NCBI RefSeq assembly: GCF_000208745.1
Contig: NC_030852.1
Location: 31,946,969 to 32,010,968 of the forward strand
Source: Theobroma cacao
Lineage: Eukaryota > Streptophyta > Magnoliopsida > Malvales > Malvaceae
Reading direction: 5' to 3'
DNA length: 64,000 nt
The notes below the pieces were generated by a model that was not told the DNA's origin, did not search any database, and saw nothing but the letters and a program-made list of their open reading frames with translations. The position numbers and the translations under genes are program-made. This document shows, piece by piece, positions 45,301 to 58,639 of this stretch (its first letter is position 1; every line of letters begins with the position of its first letter).

Positions 45301-48300
45301 TTATGTTGTCTATCACTGTAGGAGAATCTAGCAGAGACTTTATTTATTTTGTAAATATCAACTTGGAGAGATATGTCAATTATTGCCCATATTTCCATCT
45401 TAAAAAATTGTTTTTTTCCTATAATAATTTTGAAGCGTTGAAAGTGCTTGTTGGCGATAATATTCATTTATAGCTCCTCCTCCTCCTCATCTTTTCTCCA
45501 ATCAATATTTCTCTCCGCAGTAAGTATTTGGTACTATTTAAAATAATCAAATAAAATATAGCAAAAAATAATTCTTTTTGACGATGTTGAATCGTTGGAC
45601 TGTCAGACGGAGATGTTGACACATTGACCTCAAGTTTTGACAAAATCCCAGTCTGATTCATTATATTTAATTGTATAAATTATCGTTCTAATCGCGTTTT
45701 CTGTTGGTCCATTTCTTTATTTTAAAAGATTTCTTTTATAGTATATATTTAATTCTGAGTTTCTTTTTCAAACTTAATTTTATAACATTAATATTGTCAA
45801 GTTGTAATAGATCTGAGATTTGCCATATGCTCTGGCTTTTGAAAAAGTGAGTTTGTTTCCCTCTTTTTTTCAATTTTAATGATTTTTTATTGAAGTATTC
45901 TTTTGGGGGAGGCGCTAAGTTGAATGATTTTTCTCCAAAAAATTAATTAAAAATATATTTTTTTCTAACTTGCAGCTTGAAATGTAAGGCATAAATTTTA
46001 GTTTATTAGTGGTTGGGCCATGAAGTCTCATTATAAAATATCAATCAAGTTTCGTGAATATAACGAGAAGGGAAAGTCATAATGTCACAAATTTTAAATT
46101 TGAAAAAATGAAATAGGTTTTGAATTTATAAATACAAATTTTTTTTATATAAAATATATACTTTTTGGATTAAACGTGTAAAATCGCGATAAGTAATATC
46201 AAAATTTATCTAATTCTTTATTGATGTGAAATTTTTTACAAGAGATATTAAGATCGAGAAAGGTTTGGATGAAAATGAGTTTCTTGATTAAGTGAGAGAA
46301 AAGATCACAGAATTATGAGATGAATCTTAAATTTCTAAGTAAGAACTTTCCTTTATCTAATAAGTATGTAATTTTAGTTGAATGTGAACTTGTGACAATA
46401 ACACATATATAAAATTTTTTATATTCCATATATAAGAATTTTAAATAAAAACAATTAATGCATTTGAAATTAGTTATTGGTTAAAGAAAACATATTAATT
46501 TGTTTTTTAATTTAAGAAAATTAAGACTAATTAATTAACAATAGCAATTTCTTTTTTCTTTCACCAAATTTGCTATGTATCTGATCTGGTGGATAAGGCG
46601 TTGTTTGGGACACAACCTGTGGATCTATCAGGTTCATTCATGCTCTCTCCTTCCTTTTTCATAAAGAAGGTAAGCTGAGAGCTATAACAAGCTTGCTATA
46701 AATTAGACAGGAGTACGATGCGATCTCTCTGGTAAGGTAGGTTTAGTCAAAGGTAGGTATGTAGAGATTTTTCAAAAACCTAAGAATAGAAGGTGGATGA
46801 GATATCAAGATATAATTTGAACTAGGAAAGGAAACGAAAACGCACAATGAATGGCATTTTGAGAACTACTTGGCTTCTCCCAGCAGTTGAAAAACTAATG
46901 TCAGAGAGTGAAATTTGATTAAAAGTTTGAATGGAATTACTGGTACCAATGGTTTCTCTTAACCATTGACAAATGACAATCACCAATATCTAACCCAAAA
47001 AAATAAAAAAAGAAGCTAAAAGCTATCCCCATATACCTTCCTGGAAAAGCACTTGCAGGGATGAATTTGTTGTATCTTTTTGGTCAAAAATAGTTAGGAA
47101 TAAGTTCATATAATGAAAAATAAAGAAGAAAAAGGGGATTAGGTGAATTGGGATGGAATCAGTCTTTCACTTTCAGGGAAGGCAATGTTGAAGGGGTGCA
47201 AAATTCCTGGGGTCCAATATATCTTCTTCCATTGGCTTTTAAAGCTCCACGGTCATTTTCCTTAAATCACTTCTCTGCAACGTTTAGGCACTTCAAAGTT
47301 TGAACCTTTCTTTTGACCGCCCCCCACACCGCCCCTTGAACCTATGTGAATCCCTCTGGATTCCATTCAAGTCAAATCGCCCCATCAATTGTGATGAAAA
47401 TATCAACTGTCAGTGGGCCTTGTAGCCCGCAATCTAACTGGGGCAAGCCCCACTCTAACATGGGCATGGCCGATTAGATTTTGGGAACCTATAATTTTTT
47501 TTCCTTAGTGTGAACATAATTTTCTTCTTATTTATGGCATATCAAAAGGAAAAAAAAAAGAGTAAAATTAAACAACGTAGTTATAGAGACTATGCTTCAC
47601 CAATAAGTTGCTTATATTCAAATATTAATTTTTTATTATTTAAATAAAAGAAAAAGCTAAATAGAATGAAAGGAACAGAAAAATGCAAAATTGTTCATAT
47701 CCATGAGTGCTTTAGCATTGAACCTAAGATTATTGTTTTATAAATTGATGGTAGAATTTTCAAATTTTATAAACAAGATTCATAAATTGATACATGTTTA
47801 TTTAATAATTAATTTTTAAAAAATAAGATACTTGTCAACTTTTTAACGTCCGTAGATAAAATTTATAAACTCCATCATCAACATACAAGATAATTTCCTT
47901 TGGGCATATATATTTATTTCAGAAAATAAAACTATTCAACAAATATTTTAACAATTTGGAAAATTTATCTTCCAATCTCCATGAGATCTCCAATCTATCA
48001 AGCAATGCATCACGTAAATTGACAAACCGAAACCACGTGGGTTTGATCAGCAAAGAATTCAGACTATATGAAACATTCAACATAGTCTTATATTATAAAT
48101 TCCTAACAAGAAAATAAAAAAATACTACAAAAATTTACAAATAAAGGGCCACTTTTGATGGATTATGTAAATAATAATCTTTCATAATATATTAAAGGAA
48201 TCAATATAGTCTCCATTCAACCAATCTTGACTAGAAAAATGCATGCTGGTAGATAAGGTAGGTGTATGGAATCTATGGTACTGTTGCTATATTATTATTA

Positions 48301-49380
48301 TTATATTAATTAATCTTTTGCATTTGAAAATCTTGACTTGGGTTTACTAAAAAAATAAGAAATTCTTGAGTTTAAGCAACATTTAATTATTTTAATTCTC
48401 TTTGTATTGGATCACAATTGAATAAATAATAAAGTATCTTATGTCTTAAACAGTTATAACAAATATTTACATTTTAAATATTTTCACATTCAACTATTTT
48501 TATTCAAATTTTTATATTTCTTTTAAAAAATTTATGAATTTTTTTAAAATTTTATGGATACATAATTAAAATTTGTACAACAAAATTAATTAGGTACGTA
48601 AGAAGTATATTTGTGTATACTTAATTTTTTTTGTCAAAAAATTAATTTATCATAAACTATTAATTGAAAGATTTGTTTTAAATTTATAATAATGCTACCT
48701 GTAACAAATATGTATAATCACATGTGATATCGGATTTATCCTATTTTTAGTTGGAAAAAAGTCATCTTCCCAAACACATGAAAAAATAGTTTTATCTCTT
48801 ATCTCAGTAATATTGTCACTTTCGGTGGTCTCAAGAAGGAATCCCCAACGATTAGAGTTAAGTCTTTGAGTACGCAAAGTCAAACTCAACGCGGCCCCAC
48901 ATGGTTTAGATCAGAACCGTTGGAAGATCATATACGGAGGAATGGGTAGAAGAAACTCGAAAGCTGCAAACCGACCAACAAAACGTGGGACGCAAAATTC
49001 TGGGGCTTCCCTATCTAGAACAAAAAGAAAGATGGGAACATCTTGAAAAATTATTGGTGCGTGCAATCCAAACGAGTTAAAAGGCGCCTAAAGAGACATC
49101 ACCCTGGACGTTAATCGCGGGCAGTTTCGGAGGCAGCACATGATTGGATAAATATTCCTGTCTTGGTTGTTACACGACTTTAAGATAGATTTAGGTGGTC
49201 AAAGTACATTTGCAAACCTACGTTACAGTACTCTTTTACACGGGACCCACCAGGCTTACTTAGCCAAATAATATTGTTTTATTTACATTCCCTGACTTAA
49301 CCTACGCCGCGTGTCAGATTACATAAGACAGTGTTTGTTTTTTTTGTGTTGTCATTGTCTTTGTCTCCATTCTCCGACAC
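42400..49380. other. 7-kb intergenic region between divergent CBL and SnRK2 genes
   Basis: No gene supported. Open frames such as 44380-44784 + and 45240-45661 - match no family I know. A run of 16 G sits at 44317-44332. A CCACGTGG palindrome lies at 48033-48040. Confidence 0.55.
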
Positions 49381-49404
49381 GTTCAGAAGTGGCCCCTCAA
49401 TCCA

Positions 49405-49413
49405 ACACGTGTC
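49405..49413 (+). promoter_or_regulatory. ABRE/G-box (ACACGTGTC) upstream of SnRK2
   Basis: The classical ABA-responsive core lies 400 bp upstream of the SnRK2 ATG. ABREs commonly drive stress-responsive plant genes; whether it is used here is inference. Confidence 0.4.
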
Positions 49414-49812
49414 TTTCATATGGCTTCCAATTCTTCGACGTTTTTTAAAATAATTTTTTTTAATCTTATTGGTTCTGTAAATTATCTATTTGCTTTGATA
49501 AAGGAAAGAGGCGTAAAACATGGCTTGACTCGTAAACTTATAGGAGTTTGCTGGTTAAGGACTGTAGGAGGAGAGGGTTGCTTAGGTGGGCTTCTTGCTT
49601 TCAAGCCGTCTTTCTCTACAATTTTTTTGTTTCTTTTGGATTACTATCATATTTTCTTGGTCTTGGTCTTCTTAGTTTCAAACTCCTTATAGACTATCTC
49701 TCTTTGAAAAAATTCCATCTAGAGACAAGAGATTACTCTTGTTTTTGTGGAAGTTTTCACATTTTCTTTTTTATTTTTATCTGGGTTTTTTTTAATAATT
49801 ATTATTGGTGTG

Positions 49813-52800
49813 ATGGAGGAGAGGTATGAGCCATTGAAGGAGCTTGGCACTGGGAATTTTGGAGTGGCAAGGTTGGTGAAAGATAAGAGGACAACAGAGC
49901 TTGTTGCGGTCAAATATATTGAAAGAGGAAAGAAGGTAATGTATTCTTCTAAAGATTATGTTTTCTTTGTTTGTGTTACTTCTTAGATAGTCTGAAATTA
50001 TTGAAGATTGATTTTTCTCATTAAGCTTTGCTGAAAATGGAGAAGTTCTGTTAAGGCCGGTTTGAATTTTTATGATTAACATTTCTAAGTATCATATTAG
50101 TGTCAGTGTTGCCGTGGATCATATGCAAATTGTATCTGAACTGCCAGCACTTATATGAACATAATGTGTGTTATACAACTTAATTCGAATTAGGTGAAAA
50201 GATGGTCGTTTTCCCCAGGCTTTAATCTGGGCAAAATTATGGTGGGCGATTGGTTACTTAATGGCTGCGCAGAAACTAGATAGTGATTGGGTTTTGAATA
50301 TGGAAAAGTGTTTATGTTTCATTTAGTAAGGAATATCTCCATTGTTCAATTGCCATAGAATGTGGATATGCTCTTATCGTTGGTGCCATTTCCTTGTATT
50401 GCAATGTGTGATTTACTTCTATTACAAATTCTTGCATCGAAGGGGCAAAATTCTGGAGTTTCATCAGTATAAGAAACGTAATTTGGTAATTGGTGCCAAA
50501 AAAGGAAAAAAATCAGGTCAAGACAAGTAGTTAATCTTCTGGCCTTTCATAGCAAGCTGTTTTGACTTTTTCATGTCAGGTGATCATGGTGTATTGGTTG
50601 AATTAGGCGTGGATTATGTCTTCAAAGACATTTTGGGGGATAGGACAGGAAGTGCCGGGCAAAAGTCTGACCATTAAATGGTGTTGATTTATATGTTCGA
50701 GCTAGCAGATAATATCGTGTTCATCGTTATTATAATCTATGTACTAATAATGGACTACAAATCTAGAGTGAAAGTGCAAGTTTCTGACCTTTTCTTGCGG
50801 GGGTGAATAGACTCTCTTACCTAATGAAGTTATTGACACGTTTTTATTTTCTTGAGAAGAAAGTTGTGTTGTTGAAAATTGCCAAGCTGCCTAAGTTTAC
50901 TTTTTCTTAATAAAGAACAACTCTATGAGATGAAAATTGAAATATTATACTAATTTTTGCCAAGCTACCTAATGTTGTACAAGTAAGACGATTGACATAA
51001 TCACATTGCATGTCCAGAGGTACTACTTTATGACTTGTGCTGATTTCAGATCAAATTGAAAATTCAATTTATTGCTGCCATTTATGAGATGAAAATTTGG
51101 CTTTCCAAATTGTTTAGGAATGAAAGCCTAGAATAACTTGTCCCTGCTATTTACAGTTGTTCACATATTCAGCCTCTCAGTTTCCTATTTCCGAAAACTT
51201 GATTTCTTGCACTAAAACAAATTAAGGATGGCAAGATGAGGGGTTTAAGCTAATCGTATTATTTTGGTGGCAATGAGAAAATAATTCATTTTTATGTTTG
51301 TGCTGAGGAAGGGTTGGCTATGATGGTTAAAATGACCATCGGTATCTCTATATATACATTTGAGAAGCATATTTTAGTTTCAGTTTTGCATTTGCCGATG
51401 ACGTTCTGGTGGGAACAGTTTTCTGATGGAAAATTTTTGAACTTAAGAATCACTGGAAAATGGTATCTATTTTAACATCTATATGTTGAGCAGTAACTGA
51501 AAGACAAGTAAGGATGTAACATTGTTGGTTTCCTGTTATGTTTATTGTGCATACATGGCCACTGGCCTGATCATTTTGATGCAAACATTTAGCCATTAAT
51601 TCACGAATCTTTGTGTTGAATTATGACTGCCATCTAAAGGAAAATTAAAGTTACTCATGTTCATATGGTGAATGTCTGGCTCCAAGTCCAAGGTATTCGT
51701 ATTCTTCTTGGCATAATTTGTGATGTTATAATCTTCCTTTCTGCTGCTACCGTAGAAAGGGACTGTCTTTCTTTCACTGTTTTCAGCAATGGGCATGATG
51801 TTTGTGATTAGTTTCAGAACTGTATTTACATTTCAGTATCCTAAGTCATTTGGTTCTCTGTGAGCAACAGTGTGTTGCATTTTGAATGCATCAATTTCAT
51901 ATCATTTTCAAGTCCTTGATATACTAATTTACTATGATTTCTGTTTTTGGTTTCAGATTGATGAAAATGTTCAGAGGGAAATCATTAACCACCGATCTTT
52001 AAGGCACCCAAACATTATCAGGTTCAAAGAGGTGAGAAATTGATTTTTTTAAATATTAGCAATTTGGTTAGAATTTCAGGTTCGAACAATAAATAGTTAG
52101 GCCTATATATTGCGGCATTTAGAAGAACATTTCTCGTTTCTTGACTCGGTTTGTCACCACTTCATAACAGTAGTAGTTTGAAACTTAGTGTTTTGCACTG
52201 AGTATCTGAAGTTCTCTGCCCTAAGTTTATTCTTGTTGACCAATTTTATGAAAGTGTTAAAAGCTCTGGCTTGCCGCTCCTTATCAATTTCTAAGCTTGT
52301 TCGAGGAGATTAAACAGTGCCCTGGGCAATACGGACACAACATCAGTTACTTTCCTTTTACTTGTTACATTGTTAATAATCATTAAAGAGATATATATAT
52401 ATTTTGGACAATTATCTCATTAAAGATAATTGCCTGTTCATTTAAAACTGACTTAAATCGGTAGATAAAATCCAAAGTCCAACACATTTCTCTGCAGGTT
52501 TTATTGACTCCAACACATTTAGCTATTGTCATGGAGTATGCTGCTGGTGGTGAACTCTTTGAGAGAATATGCAGTGCAGGTCGATTTAGTGAAGATGAAG
52601 TGAGTTTATATATCCTTATTCAACATGTTGAGCTAATTCTTCTCCTGTTAATTTGCATGGAAGTTGTGTGAGGTAATGTTTACTTAAAATATTTGTTTGT
52701 GGGCAGGCAAGATTTTTCTTCCAGCAGCTAATATCCGGAGTCAGCTACTGTCATTCCATGGTATGGTATATGAATAACTTTTCAGATTTTGTATGATAGT

Positions 52801-54390
52801 CACCTTTCTTACCTCATTCATTACTTGTGCTGTAGCAAATTTGTCACAGAGATCTGAAACTGGAAAACACACTTCTGGATGGAAGTCCAACACCACGTCT
52901 TAAAATCTGTGACTTTGGTTACTCCAAGGTTAATTTTTAAATTTGAAATAATCCCTATATGTTATACATCTTTGATGTATTCTACTGTTCTTATTCTAGT
53001 TTATAATTAATTCGTTGCTTTCTTTGTTGGTGATGCAGTCTGCTGTGTTGCACTCACAACCAAAATCAACTGTTGGAACACCAGCTTATATAGCCCCGGA
53101 AGTCCTATCACGAAAGGAATATGATGGAAAGGTATAAATTTTCTGTTTGCTAATCAAATATCACTCAGAAAGTCAACCTGGGATCCTTCTGTTTTACTTA
53201 TGGAACATAAATTTGTGCTCATTGCAGTTATGCTGTTAAGGTACCTACACACACACACACACAAACACTTATAACACTTGCTGAGTTGCTGTACAGAACC
53301 TTGTATCTCATATCTCCATGCACCTGAGTAGTATATGTTAATTTCAGTTAGCGATCTAGTCAAATTCCTCTATCAATCTTCCCCCCCAAAAAAAAAACCC
53401 TGTCACAATATTGATGCTTTCAATTTGTAAATAATAATTAAGTGATCTCTACTCTTATTATTTGATGGGTAATTTGATCGTCTACTAGTTGTAGATTGCA
53501 GATGTTTGGTCCTGTGGTGTGACATTATACGTGATGTTGGTAGGAGCATACCCCTTTGAGGATCCTGAAGATCCTAGAAATTTCCGTAAGACCATTGGTG
53601 TAAGTTCTGAACTCTGTTCTTCAGTTAGATGACATTATCATTTCCTTTTGTTTTGGTTTTTGTGTTTTTTTTTTTTAAACTGTGAAGTTGAATCATTTAC
53701 ATTTTAACAGAGAATAATGAGTGTCCAATACTCCATACCGGACTATGTGAGGGTGTCTGCAGATTGCAGATATCTTCTTTCCCATATCTTTGTTGCCGAT
53801 CCTGCCAAGGTATCATTCTTTTTCCTTTTTGTAAATTTTGCATTTGTTAGAATACTCTGCACACTATTTTTCTGCGTTTTACTCTCACCATTTTGACAGA
53901 GGCACACACAACCTCTGATTAAAAGAAAAAGCCTGCCTCTTCTGATTTGAATACCAAGTATCTATCAGTATTATAAAGGAGCAAAATTTACCCTTTAATT
54001 AACAATATTTCTGCAAATTGTGTTATCATGATAACTTGAAGTATCTCCTTTCTTACATTGTTCCAATGATGTAACTATTTGTATGCTGATTCTTCTAATC
54101 TTTGCTTAAAGAGGATTACCATCCCAGAGATTAAGCAGCATCCTTGGTTTCTGAAAAATTTACCAAAAGAGCTGGTTGAAATTGAGAAAACAAACTATGC
54201 GGAATCAGAACGTGGCCAACCATCTCAAAGTGTTGAAGAAATAATGCGTATCATACAAGAGGCAAAGACACCGGCTGAAGGCGCCAAAGTTGGTGAACAA
54301 GCTGCTGCTGGGTCATCAGACCCTGATGATGCTGAGGCAGCTTTAGAATCTGAGATTGATGTCAGTGGTGATTTTGATGACCCTATGTGA
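49813..54390 (+). CDS. SnRK2: SnRK2 protein kinase (SAPK3-like, subclass II-like)
   Basis: Nine exons, all GT-AG and all phase 0: 49813-49935, 51957-52031, 52498-52599, 52707-52760, 52836-52928, 53039-53131, 53495-53599, 53711-53809, 54112-54390. The protein is 340 aa. Kinase landmarks are GTGNFGVA (residues 12-19), Lys34 in [17 protein letters not shown] (catalytic Asp124), DFG at 144-146, and a [13 protein letters not shown] activation segment in which Ser159 matches the site phosphorylated in OST1. The C-terminal part has the SnRK2 box ([14 protein letters not shown]) and an acidic tail ([19 protein letters not shown]). There is no long subclass III amino end (MDRPAV type). SnRK2s act in osmotic and ABA signalling. 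Intron 1 is about 2 kb. Start chosen because it gives the family's MEERYE opening. Confidence 0.93.
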
Positions 54391-57300
54391 GCATGGCCTT
54401 TGAAATTGCTTCAAGAAGATTTGTTATTTCTAAGCTTGTAGTATTTTTCGGGTTACAGTGTTGATACGCTTTAATCAGACTGGAAATGCTGTACAGCAGA
54501 CTTACAGTAGAGTGTGTTGCCTTGCAGGCAGCAAGAAACTTTTGTGGGTATCATATAATCAATTGCTGTCCCATATTGTAAATTTCACACTTTGTGAAAC
54601 ATCTTGCATAAGCATAAACGGATTTCAAATCTTGCATTATTTTGTACTCCTTTGAACACTAACAATGTTACAGTTTATATTTTGTAACCAGGATGTAATT
54701 TTGCACTTTGCTGAATGCCTTACTGATGTGTTGCTCCCTTGTTTACCTCTGATTAGCTACTTTTGCAAGTCCCTTTAATTCCCCTTATTGCAAGTTATTA
54801 AGTCTAGTCTCCCCTTCAATTTCCAGTTTCAGGTATGAAAACAGGTCCACCACGCACAACATACCAAGACATATTTCCACCAAACCTGTGAAGGGGCCGT
54901 CCTGATGCTTTTGGCCATGGTCTCTTTTAGGTGAAAAGGATCCATGACTCTAGAAGGAGTGCTTTGCTTGGTGGTCTAAATTAAAAGGTATACTTCTCTC
55001 GACTCAGTGCAATATTTTGTAGAAATTAGTGAGGCATTCTAAACGCAACTTACCCATCATAACTATAAGCATTAAGGTTCCTGTCTGAGTATCGTGCATA
55101 TGCCAGAACGGTAGCAAACAAATTACGTACGAGGATGAAGCTCATGTTCTAATTTCTAATAGCTTAACCCAGTCCTTATCCATCAAAACTTTGGTTGCAA
55201 ATTGCAATTCTGTGGAAAGGTATGTTTATGATATGTTGAGAGCCTGTAAGAAATGCAAACCATGAATCAACATATGCATGCCTATCCCATTCATAAATAG
55301 AGATTCCAAAGATAGTGCTGCACTACCGTTGTAAGAAATAGAGATTACAAAGATAATTCATTACATTTGTGGACCCTTTTAGTCCATAATTTCCAGTGGT
55401 GGGATCCAATTCTTCCCAGTGTCTTAGACTTAGTCAAATGAATCGCCCCATGTTTTCAGTTTTGGAAGAGAATCAAAGCGAATGGAACGAAAACAACCCA
55501 ACTCAGCCCACACCTAACATGCAAAACATTACAAAAAAATTCGAAGTCAAAGTCCGTATATTTTTTTAATGTTGTCTGAAACTGTTATACCATTGACTTC
55601 CACGAACCAGCAGGGACAGATGCTTCGTAGCTTATTCCACACAGCTTAAATTCCTCACAAGATTGATCAAAGGGAAATTTTTTCTTTTGAAAAAGTGATA
55701 TTTTATTGAAATCTCATAAACTAGCAATCTAGCATACCATGGTAAGTTTTCAACTATTGAAAGACTTCGTATAGCCATAAAAAGACTAGCTGTAGAGAAT
55801 GAAATTCAACAATTACAAAAGCTTTAGAGAATGATAGTCAACAATTACAAAAGTTGTCCACAACTCGATAACTAGTTGGCAGTACCTACTCTCTACTATG
55901 TCCTCCATAGACATAAGCCTAAGCTTTCCTACAGCAAAAAAGCAGACAGCAAATTCGCCATCCTCCATAATAACACCAAATTCCCGTTTTCCTGTTTTGA
56001 CTACATTCTTCGATTTGCAATCAAAATTTAGCTATCTAGCTTTCTTTATTTCTTTGTTTCTTTTCCTGTTCATTGATGACTTTTAGCTGCGATAATTTAT
56101 GCAACAGTGTGGTGTGGAAATCTTTAGACAAGTAGCGCGATCCTTCATCAATGGAACAATCAAAATCCACAAAAGTTTATATTAAAATATAATTAAAACT
56201 TTGATTTTATGGATATATATCATGCCTACATAAAGTCGTCGAGGCTAGCTAGATTTGCCATCGTAGTACGCTAGCTAGTGTTTAATGGCGAAAAGGTTAG
56301 ATATCAATGCATATCGGTTTCACCTTCCCCCTTCTCCATCCGGTAGCTACATATCTTTCCTTTTAAAGTTCGACAATTAGAACATTTCATGCAGGGATCA
56401 ATGGCTTTAGAGTATCTCACCCTTCTTCAAATTTTAAGAAGTACAAAAACAAGAAATATATACATGCATATTTTATATATTATATTTATGCCAAAATTAT
56501 TTTATCGAGAATAAAATTATGAAACTAAAATAGTAATAAAAATATGGTATTAAGAATTTATAATCAAGAGAAAAGAGAATATGTATGCAAGAAATATTTT
56601 CTCCTCGTAGTCATAGATGGCCGGTGAGGTAGGGTAGTGGTACCTATATATATGGATTTGATTATATAATACATACACACTTATGATTCAACATTCAACA
56701 ATATATATTAGATTTATCATTTATATTTTGGTGCATTATCAATATATTTATCTATTATCATTTAATCATAGAGTAGTATCATTTCATAAATATTTATCTA
56801 TTATCTTCTTAGACGCATAAGGGAGCTACTTCATTTAGATTGGGACTGCCCATTATCTCACTTTCATTGCTACTTCATCTACATGTCTTTGATTGTATAC
56901 CAACTTGTGTTAGTTCTATTTTATTGGCAGACATTTTGAATATCTCAAGACCTAGAAAGATGTAATCGGTTATTTTAGTATTTCATCCATTATATATATA
57001 TATAAAATTTCAATACTCATAATTTTATTTTTAAAAATTTTTAATTTTAAAATTTATTTATTAATGAAATGATAATATATATTTAATAAAACTCAATCTA
57101 GTTAAGAATTTATATTGATGTATATCATGTATGTGCCAATCAAGGATCCCGGTAATTTAGATGACTTATCATATATGTCAACTCAATTCGTTTATTTAAT
57201 TAAGCCTACCATTTTTGAATAATATGGTGTGTGACTGTGTTTGGAATTTATATCTACATATCTCCTACCTATAGCTTTGGATCATTGCTTGCGTAAAAAC

Positions 57301-57970
57301 AGCTCCCACATGTATTTTTCAACACATTTTCCAATTTTATAGGAATTTTAACAATCTTGTTAGGGATAAAATATTTAAGAAGCTAGTATATAGGAACCAA
57401 ATTATGCTCAATAATTAAGATCGATATTTATCGGTTTTGTTCCACACCTTACCACCAATTTGCCACCAAGAAAAGCAATTTTGTTTTAAAATTTTAAAAA
57501 TTAAGCATAGTTAATGAAAATTCTCAGTCAAACTAATTTGAATCCTACTTTTCAAAAAGAAAAAACTCATTTGAAACCTGTACGAATGATATATATATAT
57601 ATATATATATATTTCTATCAACATTCTTTAAGGTACTATACTGCTATAAACTAATGATATATCAGTGATGCAAGTTGATTAAAGGATTCCATATATACCA
57701 AAGGATATATATTATTAGTAAAGGAATATAAAGAATTTTATGAGTAAATGATGACATGCCGGAAGTATGTCGATTTCGATGAAGAAAACCAACACAATTC
57801 TTTGAGTATTTGGTCTATCCGTGGAGCTGTGGAGTTAAAAGTGAACCACAAGTGACTACAATCCCGCAATGTGAAAATGAGTAGGCTAGCATATGCCTAA
57901 TAAGTCAAAGAAAGCTAAAAAGTTACTGTGCAGACTATTGGCGCTTTATGGGAAAAGGAATAGGAAGAGG
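54391..57970. other. SnRK2 3' region and intergenic DNA
   Basis: The first ~300 bp probably hold the 3' UTR. The rest is AT-rich, with an AT run at 57589-57612 and no open frame I can support. Confidence 0.5.
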
Positions 57971-57979
57971 AGAAAGGAT

Positions 57980-58007
57980 GGGGTGGGGTGGGGTGGGTGG
58001 GGGGTGG
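57980..58007 (+). promoter_or_regulatory. G-quadruplex-forming tract upstream of the LTP-like gene
   Basis: Five consecutive runs of at least three G separated by single T's, about 30 bp upstream of the TATA box and 130-155 bp upstream of the ATG. It fits the canonical G3+N1-7 quadruplex pattern on the coding strand. Confidence 0.6.
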
Positions 58008-58037
58008 TATTTTTGCGTATCCTACAAGCCCCAATCC

Positions 58038-58050
58038 GCTATATATATAT
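58038..58050 (+). promoter_or_regulatory. TATA box of the LTP-like gene
   Basis: gctatatatatattagg about 85-98 bp upstream of the ATG, followed by a purine-rich leader. Confidence 0.55.
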
Positions 58051-58135
58051 TAGGTGGCGAGCTAACCCAAAATAAGAGCACATTTTCGGTGAAAGAAAGA
58101 AAAGAAAAAGGGGAGAGAGGAAGAGAGTATTGAAA

Positions 58136-58634
58136 ATGGAGGCTAGGCCATTGGCTTTCATGGTTCTCGTGGTGGTAGCTGGAGTTGCAGCTACGTGGGA
58201 GGTTAAGATGGCTGGTGCAGAACTCAGTGATGCTCAATGCAAGGAGGAAAGGAATCTTGGGATTAATGCTTGCAAGCCGGTGGTCTACGGGAAGCTTCCA
58301 TCCCCGGAGTGCTGCCAGCGCGTAAGGGTTACCCATCTAGAATGCGTGTGTCCAGTGATCAGCCCCCAGCTCGCTGCCCTCATCGATATCAACCGCGCCG
58401 TCCGCCTCATCGAAGGCTGCGGTAGACGGGTCCCTCGCCACTACAAGTGTGGAAGTAAGCCCTCTCTTCTTTCTTTACATACATACATACATACATAATC
58501 ATCGATATGTCTGCACACACGCACATCCAAGTATACATAATATTTAATTTAATTGGCTTGATAGTTGATACATGCACTTGTTGATTTCCTCATTTTTGTT
58601 TCTTTTGGTTTTTGCAGGTATCACAACTCCGTGA
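58136..58634 (+). CDS. eight-cysteine lipid-transfer/protease-inhibitor family protein
   Basis: Two exons, 58136-58454 and 58618-58634; the second is only 17 nt and adds SITTP. The intron splits the codon after Cys-Gly, a common place in nsLTP genes. The 111-aa product has a hydrophobic signal peptide (about 1-27) and the full eight-cysteine motif: C35, C46, C59-C60, C70-x-C72, C95 and C105 (the C-C-CC-CxC-C-C order). The mature protein is basic near its end (GRRVPRHYKC). Family members are secreted and bind lipids or act in seed storage or defence; the exact type is not assigned. The start is the only ATG in the leader, at 58136. Confidence 0.85.
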
Positions 58635-58639
58635 AATTG

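Noticed and set aside
46590..46760. Possible microRNA precursor (short complementary words)
   Set aside because: No arm matched a mature miRNA family I know and pairing was poor.
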